Part shown: in pieces, positions 1 through 5,398 of the stretch
Layout: each line of letters opens with the position of its first letter
Numbering within the stretch: the stretch's first letter is position 1
Assembly (NCBI GenBank): GCA_028686145.1
Contig: JAQUCQ010000243.1
Coordinates: 1 to 5,398, forward strand
Source: Desulfuromonadaceae bacterium
GTDB taxonomy: Bacteria; Desulfobacterota; Desulfuromonadia; Geobacterales; Pseudopelobacteraceae
DNA length: 5,398 bases
Direction of reading: 5' to 3'
Notes under the pieces: generated by a model
Database searches by the model: none
What the model was told of the DNA's origin: nothing
The model's input: the letters and a program-made list of their open reading frames with translations, nothing else
Translations under genes and position numbers: made by a program

Positions 1-497
1 AACGGCAACGCAGAGAGCAGCCTCTCATAGTTTTTTTGATAGTTACTCGTGTAATCAATCGGGAATTCGACTTTGGCAATGAAACGTCCCGAATCGATTT
101 GCTCGTCAATGATTTGGTGTACGCTGATAGCCATAGTACGGTGGCCTTGGCGAATTGCATTAGGCAAGGGATGTCGACCACGATTTGTATATATGCATCC
201 TGGATGGAAGTTGAATAACGCTGAGAACCAGTTGATGTGGCGGGACTTGAACAATAGACCGAAGCTAGCGACAATGCCGATTGGTGTATGCCACATGGTT
301 GCTTCCAAGCCAAGTTCATCCAAAGAACAAACTTCGATCCATTTTAGGTTGATACTATCACAATAGTCTTTAATCTCAGATAAATTCTTCTTAGGCTCTA
401 AAACGACTAGTATTACATTAATTGTGTTTACAATTGTAGCCAACACATTAACATAAGAGCCAAAGAATATTGCCGATTTCTGCTTCATGCCAGTCAT
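1..497 (-). CDS. Formyltransferase-fold protein 2, intact catalytic triad, 3' end beyond window
   Basis: The frame is open from 503 to the low-coordinate edge, with an in-frame TAA at 509-507 just upstream. Counting from ATG 497 (AAGGA five bases before it) there are 165 codons; ATGs at 503 and 488 are alternatives. The protein begins MTGMKQKSAIFFGSYVNVLA, a Rossmann-like first strand and loop. Residues 71-84, HTPIGIVASFGLLF, form the formyltransferase 'GasfG' strand. FNFHPG (95-100) gives N96 and H98, NRGRHPLPNAI follows, and ISVHQIIDEQIDSGRFI has D135. This is the complete N-x-H...D signature of formyl-tetrahydrofolate-dependent transferases, with N-to-D spacing of 39 (38 in E. coli Fmt). 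The fold matches its neighbour but the sequences are clearly divergent, so this is no recent duplication. The expected substrate is an amino sugar in the nonulosonate pathway; that is inference. The region is AT-rich (20 of 60 bases G+C at 421-480). Confidence 0.8.
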   Translation of the reverse strand, partial: MTGMKQKSAIFFGSYVNVLATIVNTINVILVVLEPKKNLSEIKDYCDSINLKWIEVCSLDELGLEATMWHTPIGIVASFGLLFKSRHINWFSALFNFHPGCIYTNRGRHPLPNAIRQGHRTMAISVHQIIDEQIDSGRFIAKVEFPIDYTSNYQKNYERLLSALP

Positions 498-501
498 CAC
501 C

Positions 502-522
502 ATCCTTTAAGGATTTATCCTT
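502..522 (-). repeat. Alternating inverted hexamers over the stop/start junction of the two formyltransferase genes
   Basis: On the minus strand AAGGAT (522-517), ATCCTT (514-509) and AAGGAT (507-502) follow each other with two and one bases between. In RNA the middle copy can pair with the first (5 bp, loop of four) or with the last (4 bp, loop of five), but not with both. The last copy supplies the Shine-Dalgarno sequence of formyltransferase 2, and the TAA of formyltransferase 1 (517-515) lies between the first two. The repeats are directly visible; a regulatory role is speculative. Confidence 0.5.
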
Positions 523-1201
523 CTTTGGACAAAGGCCACTTTTCAACCAGAAGTTTGTATCGCTCCCCCCGATACTCGAAGTATGCTGGGTATCGTAGAT
601 TATCTACTACCCTTAACAGATCGAACTGCTCTGCAAGAGATTTTGCTGGATCCAGTTGGCTATCCTCCGGTCTACGACGGGGATATATTGTCCCTTCACC
701 TATTTGCTCACGGCCACATCGGGCAATCGATGGATAAGATTCTGCCCATGTCTTGCACAAACGCTGCGTCGCTTGAGCTTGTAACTTGCGCCATTCACTA
801 TTTAGTTCCGTACCATTTAGCTCAATCCATTCCTGTAAGTATATAGGGCCAGCATCAATCTTGGCAGTTGCTTCCAATAGAGTTATTGGTATGCGATTCT
901 TTCCTTCCAGTATTTGCCACGTCATGGGTGCCCAACCTCGCCCTTGAGGAAGATCGCTCTCGTGTACGATAAGTGTATGTTTGTACTTTTTCAGTATGCT
1001 GTCAGGTAAAATCTGACTAAAGCTTAAACAAAAACAGAAGTCTGCATGGGTCGCATCTTGAATGGTGTGAGAAAGTGTTACGTGATGACCAGCAGAACAC
1101 CAATCTCTAATTAATTCATGTAAGTATGGCAAGATCCATCCATCAAAATCGCTAAGTATTTGGATCGAAAATCTCTTTGTGCCAGAATATGGTGCATACA
1201 T
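515..1201 (-). CDS. Formyltransferase-fold protein 1, probable sugar N-acyl/N-formyltransferase
   Basis: This 228-residue protein belongs to the formyl_transf family (methionyl-tRNA formyltransferase and ArnA-like). Seen: VHESDLPQGRGWAP (residues 79-92), in which H80 aligns with the catalytic His, and KIDAGPIY (114-121), in which D116 aligns with the catalytic Asp. The Asn normally two residues before the His is I78. The spacing from 78 to 116 is 38, as in E. coli Fmt (N108 to D146). The C-terminal YPRRRPEDSQLDP (173-185) and RVVDNLRYPAYFEYRG (197-212) resemble the ArnA formyltransferase C-terminal region, pointing to a sugar amine substrate rather than tRNA. The gene starts 18 bases after pseG with AAGGAT nine bases before the ATG, and carries about 11 residues ahead of the first strand (IQILSDFDGW). 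It may replace PseH at the C4 amine; the substrate is inferred. Confidence 0.82.
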   Translation of the reverse strand: MYAPYSGTKRFSIQILSDFDGWILPYLHELIRDWCSAGHHVTLSHTIQDATHADFCFCLSFSQILPDSILKKYKHTLIVHESDLPQGRGWAPMTWQILEGKNRIPITLLEATAKIDAGPIYLQEWIELNGTELNSEWRKLQAQATQRLCKTWAESYPSIARCGREQIGEGTIYPRRRPEDSQLDPAKSLAEQFDLLRVVDNLRYPAYFEYRGERYKLLVEKWPLSKEG

Positions 1202-1216
1202 TTTTGTGTCATCCTT
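1199..1216 (-). promoter_or_regulatory. Ribosome-binding site of formyltransferase 1
   Basis: AAGGAT (1216-1211) precedes the ATG at 1201-1199 by nine bases, within the 18-base gap after pseG. A closer ATG at 1212-1210 is out of frame with the family motifs, so the downstream ATG is the better start. Confidence 0.6.
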
Positions 1217-1219
1217 ACG

Positions 1220-2311
1220 TTAATACGTGAACAGGCAGTTACTTATTTGTGTTGTACCGGTTGCTGAGGGGACAAGGGCCTTTGCACGCTCTGACTGGTA
1301 TATCAACCTGCCTGGTGAGGTAATGCTCTGATGAACTGCATTTCTAATATCATCTACAGTTACATCAGACATTTTCCCAAGAAAACAGATGTAGCCATTT
1401 TCCATTAAGTCCTTACAAGTCGCTGTCTGGTTGGAAGCGATACTGACTACGATGCAAGGTAAGCCCAGGCAAAGGCGTTCCCACATGGTGGCCCCTCCTG
1501 CACCAATCATCAAGTCTGCACGCGACATATAGCCAGCAAGAGTAGATAGATTGCGATGTAGAAAAGTGGCTTTGCGGGATGCAACTAACGCTTCGATACT
1601 GGCAGGGTCCGGGTGATTTATACCAATCACAACATCCACTGCCAAGTCTGTAAGATTGCTGGCCATCAAGGCAGTGAGCACTTTGGCTGTCTCATTTGTT
1701 GGGTCACTCCCTCCCATAAACACCAGTACTCGCCGCACTATTCCGTCACGTGGCGGCATCATGACACGTAATTGTGCATATTCAGGTTTGAGCAACGCGT
1801 ATTGTGGGCCAAGCAACTTTATGCAATTTACGGGTACCAACTTGTCATATCTGTTAGCCATCTTCTGGGCAAACCAGTTCTGATCCAGCAGCAGATCACA
1901 ATCATGGGGGCGATCGGCTAGGTCGTCGATCACCATAATCTTCCCGACATGGGGTCGCAACTGCTGCTCCCATCGATAGTCTAGGGAATAATGGTCGATT
2001 ATCAACCATTCTGGTTTATGGCCGTTTAAGGCGTTTATTGTATCGGCAGCATCATGCTGCCATGTAGCACTGAGCCATGCTGCATGAGCAACATCGTTAT
2101 GTTGGGGAGTATATTTTGTTCCGGTCTGAAGCAGTTTGACGACTCGATAACCCTTGGATTCAACAATCCTGATTAAACTTCCGGAATGCTCACGACAGAT
2201 AAAGGTGACCTCGACAGCACGCTGATGCAACTCGTCTGCTAACGTGAGACAGCGCATGATATGGCCACTGCCCATCTGTAATGAGGCATCTGTACGGAAG
2301 GCAACTTTCAT
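1220..2311 (-). CDS. pseG: PseG, UDP-2,4-diacetamido-2,4,6-trideoxy-altropyranose hydrolase
   Basis: This 363-residue GT-B-like (MurG-related) nucleotide sugar hydrolase removes UDP from the acylated altrose intermediate, releasing the hexose that PseI condenses with phosphoenolpyruvate. The N-terminus MKVAFRTDASLQMGSGHIMRC holds the signature GxGHxxRC loop (residues 14-21); H17 matches the catalytic His known for PseG. Further motifs are IIDHYSLDYRWE (104-115), MVIDDLADRPHDCDLLLDQN (126-145), VLVFMGGSDPTNET (195-208) and MIGAGGATMWERLCLGLP (268-285), the UDP-binding half. No GNAT domain is fused at the C-terminus, as happens in some PseG proteins, so it does not supply the missing PseH activity. 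The start at 2311 overlaps the methyltransferase stop, with GGTGA (2320-2316) four bases upstream. If the upstream acyl group is formyl, this enzyme must accept it. Confidence 0.93.
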   Translation of the reverse strand: MKVAFRTDASLQMGSGHIMRCLTLADELHQRAVEVTFICREHSGSLIRIVESKGYRVVKLLQTGTKYTPQHNDVAHAAWLSATWQHDAADTINALNGHKPEWLIIDHYSLDYRWEQQLRPHVGKIMVIDDLADRPHDCDLLLDQNWFAQKMANRYDKLVPVNCIKLLGPQYALLKPEYAQLRVMMPPRDGIVRRVLVFMGGSDPTNETAKVLTALMASNLTDLAVDVVIGINHPDPASIEALVASRKATFLHRNLSTLAGYMSRADLMIGAGGATMWERLCLGLPCIVVSIASNQTATCKDLMENGYICFLGKMSDVTVDDIRNAVHQSITSPGRLIYQSERAKALVPSATGTTQISNCLFTY

Positions 2312-2967
2312 GTTGTCACCAATGTAGAGGTATTCATTGGTTCACCTTGCTTTTTCATGAGGAACCAATTTATGTCATCTTGTGGGAAGTTTTGATCGTA
2401 ACGATAGACGAAACCATAATCGATAAGTTCAAGGTCAGGATGCCGGTTAATGATTTCTTTGCAAAAATCACGTTTGAAGAGGCGGTTGCTATGTCCACGA
2501 TATTCAATTGATATTGGAGAGGGGTTGTAATATTCACACAACAATAAGTAGCGGCCAGTGGCATGATACAGGGCATCGTAAACTTGGGGCAGGTAGTTTG
2601 GATTAATATGAATCAAAACTCCTTTAGTGAACACCAAATCCCATGTGCGTTCGGGTGTAAATTCAAGAATCGAAGTTTGGAAAATATTGTTCGTAGAAAT
2701 CACATTGCCCAGTTCAGCCGCAGCTTGGGAGTTAATTTCAATCGCATACAAGTCCAGCATGGGATAGAGCAACTTCAATGCCTTGAGATTCATGCCGATA
2801 TTGGCACCGAACTCTATAGCCTCTCCCCGGATATTAGCACCGGCGAGTGCCTTGACAAAGAAGGCCAAATTTGAGGCAAGAAGTTTGCTCCCCTTGTTTC
2901 TTTGTATGTATTCAGCGCCAAAGTCGCCTGACCAGAATGATTCCTGTTCAGTCTTGTATTCCTTCAT
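2308..2967 (-). CDS. Pseudaminic acid biosynthesis-associated SAM methyltransferase
   Basis: This 219-residue class I methyltransferase starts at ATG 2967-2965. I prefer this start to the upstream one at 3072 because a GGAG (2978-2975) sits seven bases before it and the family N-terminus, KTEQESFWSGDFGAEYIQRN (residues 5-24), begins here. Starting at 3072 would instead overlap pseF by 125 bases. SAM-fold motifs are IEFGANIGMNL (51-61, motif I), AIEIN (75-79, acidic strand beta-2 end) and WDLVFTKGVLIHINP (109-123). YRGHSNRLFKRDF (156-168) is another recognisable stretch. From memory this matches the family described as the pseudaminic acid biosynthesis-associated methylase. The acceptor is not known from sequence; a methyl group on the nonulosonate or a precursor is the natural guess. 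It overlaps pseF by 20 bases and pseG by ATGA, so it is embedded in the core pathway and is unlikely to be a passenger. Confidence 0.88.
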   Translation of the reverse strand: MKEYKTEQESFWSGDFGAEYIQRNKGSKLLASNLAFFVKALAGANIRGEAIEFGANIGMNLKALKLLYPMLDLYAIEINSQAAAELGNVISTNNIFQTSILEFTPERTWDLVFTKGVLIHINPNYLPQVYDALYHATGRYLLLCEYYNPSPISIEYRGHSNRLFKRDFCKEIINRHPDLELIDYGFVYRYDQNFPQDDINWFLMKKQGEPMNTSTLVTT

Positions 2968-3661
2968 TTGGTTTCTCCATTTGTTTGAATACGTTATAAA
3001 TAATTTCAGCACGGCGCCAATCGTCCGGCGTGTCAATGTCGACATCTCGTGAATTGGGGATTGGAAAACCAAGGCCGCCAGAATGCATTTTCGCGTTGCT
3101 CAGCCACGCCAACATTCTTCCCCAGTAGAATTGGCCCGCATCATAATAAGCCAACTCCAAATCTTGCGTTCGCGTCATTTCATATTGTGGATAGAATGGC
3201 TGCATACAACCGTTATCGAACCGGCGCAGTGCTCGTTGGATGGCGGAAGGGAACTCAGTTACAGGAAAGCAATAGTCTTTTGGGGTACTTTTTAACAGCG
3301 CGTAAGCTGAGGAAATATCCTCAGCCCTCATGAAGGGGACGCACGGATAAATACAACAAGCTAATTCTATTTCCCAACCCAACGATTGGCAGATGGAAAT
3401 TGCATGAGCAATGACAGGAACGGTTGGAGTATGATCATCCGACAGTTCCGCTGGGCGTATGAATGGTGTTTCAGCTCCCAATGTTCTCGCGATTTCTGCA
3501 ATTTCCTGGTCGTCGGTTGACACGATAACATGTTCAAATAAATCAGATTTTAGCGCGCTATTAATCGCGTATGCGATCATTGGTTTGCCGCAGAATTCTT
3601 TTATGTTCTTGCGCGGGATGCGCTTACTGCCACCGCGAGCAGGAATAATGGCAACATTCAT
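2948..3661 (-). CDS. pseF: PseF, pseudaminic acid cytidylyltransferase
   Basis: This 237-residue protein of the CMP-NeuAc synthetase-like family activates pseudaminic acid with CTP to give the CMP sugar used by glycosyltransferases. The N-terminus IIPARGGSKRIPRKNIKEF (residues 5-23) is the nucleotide-binding loop of this family, with R9, G10-G11, S12 and K13 visible. VIVSTDDQEIAEIA follows. The C-terminal RDVDIDTPDDW (205-215) carries the Asp cluster (D208, D210) expected to bind Mg2+. The middle segment, with QPFYPQYEMTRTQDL and YYDAGQFYWGR, resembles PseF more than NeuA or LegF. The ATG at 3661-3659 overlaps the pseC stop, with a weak GGGG seven bases upstream inside pseC. The gene ends 20 bases inside the next one. 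In other organisms pseF can lie at either end of the pathway genes; here it directly follows pseC. Confidence 0.93.
   Translation of the reverse strand: MNVAIIPARGGSKRIPRKNIKEFCGKPMIAYAINSALKSDLFEHVIVSTDDQEIAEIARTLGAETPFIRPAELSDDHTPTVPVIAHAISICQSLGWEIELACCIYPCVPFMRAEDISSAYALLKSTPKDYCFPVTEFPSAIQRALRRFDNGCMQPFYPQYEMTRTQDLELAYYDAGQFYWGRMLAWLSNAKMHSGGLGFPIPNSRDVDIDTPDDWRRAEIIYNVFKQMEKPNEGIQD
2965..2978 (-). promoter_or_regulatory. Shine-Dalgarno deciding the methyltransferase start
   Basis: On the minus strand GGAG (2978-2975) stands seven bases before the ATG at 2967-2965. It is the strongest ribosome-binding site in the core part of the operon, where the 4-base-overlap starts have weak or no such sequence. 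It lies inside the last codons of pseF. Confidence 0.7.
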
Positions 3662-4815
3662 GATAATGCCCCGTGCAGCATGGCAATAACATTATTCTGT
3701 TGTTGTTCAGTCATTGTTGGATAAAGCGGCAAACTTATTGATTCTGCGTAATAGTGCTCAGCTTCGGGGAAGTCGCCATCTTTAAAACCCATTCTTCGGT
3801 AAAAAGGCTGGGTATGAACCGGGATATAGTGGAGATTTGCCTGAATGCCCCCGGCTCGGAGACTTTCGTGGATTTCTCTGTGGTTCTTTTGGGTCCGAAC
3901 CGAATCAAGACGTATCACATAAAGATGGAATGCTGAATATGCATGCGAATGCTGCCAGGGGAGAGTAATCGGCAACCCTTGCAGTGCCTCATCGTATCTT
4001 TTCGCAAGAGAATGTCGCCGGGTGACGAATTCGTCCAGTCGGCTCATCTGACTCACACCCAAGGCAGCCTGAATATCGGTCATACGGTAGTTGTATCCAA
4101 GCTCGATTTGTTGATAGTACCACGGTCCGTGAGGTTCCTCTGTCATCTTCGCCGGATCCCGGGTTATGCCGTGACTGCGCAATCGCACCAATTTCTCGTG
4201 CACTTCAGCGTTATTGGTCAACGCCATTCCACCTTCACCAGTGGTAATGATTTTGACCGGATGAAAACTGAAAACCGTCATGGCGGAATACCGGCAGTTC
4301 CCCACCGGTTCACCCTTGTAGCGCCCGCCTATGGCGTGGGAGGCGTCTTCAATGACAATGAATCCGTAACGCTTGGCAAGGCTGGCAATCGATTCCATGT
4401 CGCACGACTGTCCAGCAAAGTGGACCGGAATCACCACTTTCGGCAGTTTGCCGTCCCGTGCAGCACGTTCAAGTTTCTCTTCCAGGCGGGTAACGCTCAT
4501 GTTGTAGGTACGGGGATCAATATCCACAAAGTCCACCGTGGCCCCGCAATAGAGCGCGCAATTTGCAGAGGCAACAAAGGTGTTGGGTGATGTCCAGAGG
4601 CGATCGCCTGGACCGAGATCCGCTGCCAGGCAGGCGATATGTAATGCCGAAGTGGCACTATTTACGGCCACGGCGTGATCAGCGCGGCAATAATCGGCAA
4701 CTACCGATTCAAATCGTTCAACGGCGGGCCCCTGGGTCAGCCAGTCAGATTTTAGAACATCAACAACTGCCTGAATATCATCATCATTAATTGACTGCCG
4801 ACCATATGGAATCAT
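3658..4815 (-). CDS. pseC: PseC, UDP-4-keto-6-deoxy-sugar C4 aminotransferase
   Basis: This 385-residue PLP-dependent aminotransferase of the DegT/DnrJ/EryC1/StrS family has the usual PseC length. It transfers an amino group to C4 of the PseB product to give UDP-4-amino-4,6-dideoxy-N-acetyl-altrosamine. Visible motifs are the N-terminal SDWLTQGPAVERFE (residues 23-36), NSATSALH (52-59) for PLP phosphate binding, IEDASHAIGG (155-164) with the Asp that contacts the PLP ring nitrogen, and SFHPVKIITTGEGGM (183-197), where K188 is the expected Schiff-base lysine. NYRMTDIQAALG and the C-terminal HYIPVHTQPFYRRMG are also characteristic. The ATG at 4815-4813 overlaps the pseB TGA and has no clear Shine-Dalgarno sequence, so translation is probably coupled to pseB. 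Its TGA overlaps the pseF ATG. The assignment rests on family motifs plus gene order; alone it could be confused with other sugar aminotransferases. Confidence 0.95.
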   Translation of the reverse strand: MIPYGRQSINDDDIQAVVDVLKSDWLTQGPAVERFESVVADYCRADHAVAVNSATSALHIACLAADLGPGDRLWTSPNTFVASANCALYCGATVDFVDIDPRTYNMSVTRLEEKLERAARDGKLPKVVIPVHFAGQSCDMESIASLAKRYGFIVIEDASHAIGGRYKGEPVGNCRYSAMTVFSFHPVKIITTGEGGMALTNNAEVHEKLVRLRSHGITRDPAKMTEEPHGPWYYQQIELGYNYRMTDIQAALGVSQMSRLDEFVTRRHSLAKRYDEALQGLPITLPWQHSHAYSAFHLYVIRLDSVRTQKNHREIHESLRAGGIQANLHYIPVHTQPFYRRMGFKDGDFPEAEHYYAESISLPLYPTMTEQQQNNVIAMLHGALS

Positions 4816-5398
4816 GGCATAACCGTAAAATTGGGATCAACGTGCTTCTGTATCAAGGTTCGTAGTTGCTCAACACTAAGCCAGTCAGTGTTCTCGCCGC
4901 TGTTATACCTAAAACCTAGCCTACACGGTACTCCGCCGTGTTCATTTGCCGATAGATGACGTATCTTCCCGGTGGTTGGCAGCATGATGAAATACTCTTT
5001 AAATTCTAATGTCGTCATCGCGTCGTTTTCTGTGATCATTTCCTCGTGAAGCTTTTCACCAGGCCTGATCCCAACAATGTTCCGCTGGCACTCCGGCCCG
5101 ATTGCCTCAGCGAGATCGGTTATCCGGTAACTGGGGATTTTGGGGACATATATTTCCCCTCCCTGCATGTTTGCCAGGGCAAAGAGGACCAGTTTTACAC
5201 CGTCTTCAAGGGTAATATTGAAACGGGTCATCCGTTCATCGGTTATCGGCAGAACGCCAGTCTTGCGCTTTTCCAGGAAAAACGGGACAACGCTCCCCCT
5301 ACTACCCAGGACATTTCCGTATCGCACCACTGAAAACCTTATGTCGCGCTGGCCTCGGAAGTTGTTTGCAGCGGTAAACAGTTTGTCGGAACAGAGCT
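4812..5398 (-). CDS. pseB: PseB, UDP-GlcNAc 4,6-dehydratase (inverting), C-terminal part
   Basis: This is the 3' part of the gene. The frame is open from the high-coordinate edge to a TGA at 4814-4812, giving 194 complete codons. PseB is the cytoplasmic NADP-dependent SDR enzyme that converts UDP-GlcNAc to the 4-keto-6-deoxy-L-arabino sugar, the first step to pseudaminic acid. The fragment opens with LCSDKLFTAANNFRG and continues with VVRYGNVLGSRGSVVPFF, the stretch that in PseB/FlaA1-type dehydratases follows directly after the catalytic YxxxK, so that motif should lie just outside the window. ITDERMTRFNIT and IRPGEKLHEEMIT, typical of the C-terminal substrate-binding half, follow. A GTG at 5330 is not the real start, because the homologous sequence continues upstream of it without a stop. 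The family is about 330 residues long, so roughly 40% is missing. The stop overlaps the pseC start as ATGA. Confidence 0.95.
   Translation of the reverse strand, partial: LCSDKLFTAANNFRGQRDIRFSVVRYGNVLGSRGSVVPFFLEKRKTGVLPITDERMTRFNITLEDGVKLVLFALANMQGGEIYVPKIPSYRITDLAEAIGPECQRNIVGIRPGEKLHEEMITENDAMTTLEFKEYFIMLPTTGKIRHLSANEHGGVPCRLGFRYNSGENTDWLSVEQLRTLIQKHVDPNFTVMP

Noticed and set aside
36..366. Plus-strand open frames of 60 and 97 codons at the low-coordinate end
   Set aside because: They are antisense to the formyltransferase 2 frame, which carries clear catalytic motifs; neither translation resembles a known family.
502..514. The 13-base palindrome as a transcription terminator or operator
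   Set aside because: The stem is too short, is AT-rich and has no following U-tract on the coding strand; it lies at the junction of two closely spaced genes of one operon, so termination there is unlikely.
1210..1212. ATG at 1212 as the start of formyltransferase 1
   Set aside because: It is 11 bases from the used ATG and out of frame with the formyltransferase motifs.
2968..3072. An upstream start for the methyltransferase at 3072, adding 35 residues
   Set aside because: The extra segment is the out-of-frame reading of the pseF 3' end, and the start at 2967 has a good Shine-Dalgarno and the family N-terminus.
3943..4590. A 215-codon plus-strand open frame opposite pseC
   Set aside because: It lies wholly antisense to pseC, whose family motifs are unambiguous; the translation shows no recognisable domain and is best explained as a shadow of a GC-rich coding strand.
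4812..5330. pseB as a short gene starting at GTG 5330
   Set aside because: Homologous PseB sequence continues upstream in the same frame to the window edge without a stop, so the GTG is an internal Val.
1..5398. CRISPR array, tRNA, rRNA, insertion sequence or attachment site
   Set aside because: No regularly spaced repeats, cloverleaf-like segments, transposase motifs or terminal inverted repeats were seen; nearly all bases are covered by minus-strand genes.

Overview
The window is the interior of a nonulosonic (pseudaminic) acid biosynthesis operon, and every gene I can support lies on the minus strand. Read in the direction of transcription (high to low coordinates) the order is: pseB (3' part only), pseC, pseF, a pseudaminic-acid-associated SAM methyltransferase, pseG, a first formyltransferase-fold gene, and a second formyltransferase-fold gene that runs off the low-coordinate edge. 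The genes are packed almost without gaps. Three junctions (pseB/pseC, pseC/pseF, methyltransferase/pseG) are 4-base ATGA overlaps, pseF/methyltransferase overlaps by 20 bases, and the last two gaps are 18 and about 17 bases. No promoter, terminator, tRNA, insertion sequence or CRISPR array was seen, so the transcript begins and ends outside the window.

Together the enzymes describe most of the route from UDP-GlcNAc to CMP-pseudaminic acid. PseB dehydrates and epimerises, PseC transaminates at C4, an acyl transferase (normally PseH, a GNAT N-acetyltransferase) should acylate that amine, PseG removes UDP, PseI (not in the window) condenses with phosphoenolpyruvate, and PseF makes the CMP sugar. 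No PseH-like GNAT protein is visible. Two different formyltransferase-fold proteins stand in its place, along with a methyltransferase of the type linked to such clusters. My inference is that this operon makes a decorated pseudaminic acid, possibly N-formylated and methylated, for flagellin, pilin, capsule or O-antigen.

The second formyltransferase gene (497 down to the edge) is easy to miss because its 3' end is cut off. It is nevertheless fully open for 165 codons and carries the intact Asn-x-His...Asp catalytic signature. The first one (1201 to 515) keeps His and Asp but has Ile where the family has Asn.

The organism is probably a Gram-negative bacterium, perhaps a gamma- or betaproteobacterium, judging from gene content and protein flavour, but I cannot name it. 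Base composition drifts from GC-rich in pseC (35 of 60 bases G+C at 4321-4380) to AT-rich at the operon's far end (20 of 60 at 421-480). This fits a mosaic surface-glycan locus in which the modification genes may have been acquired separately from the core genes.
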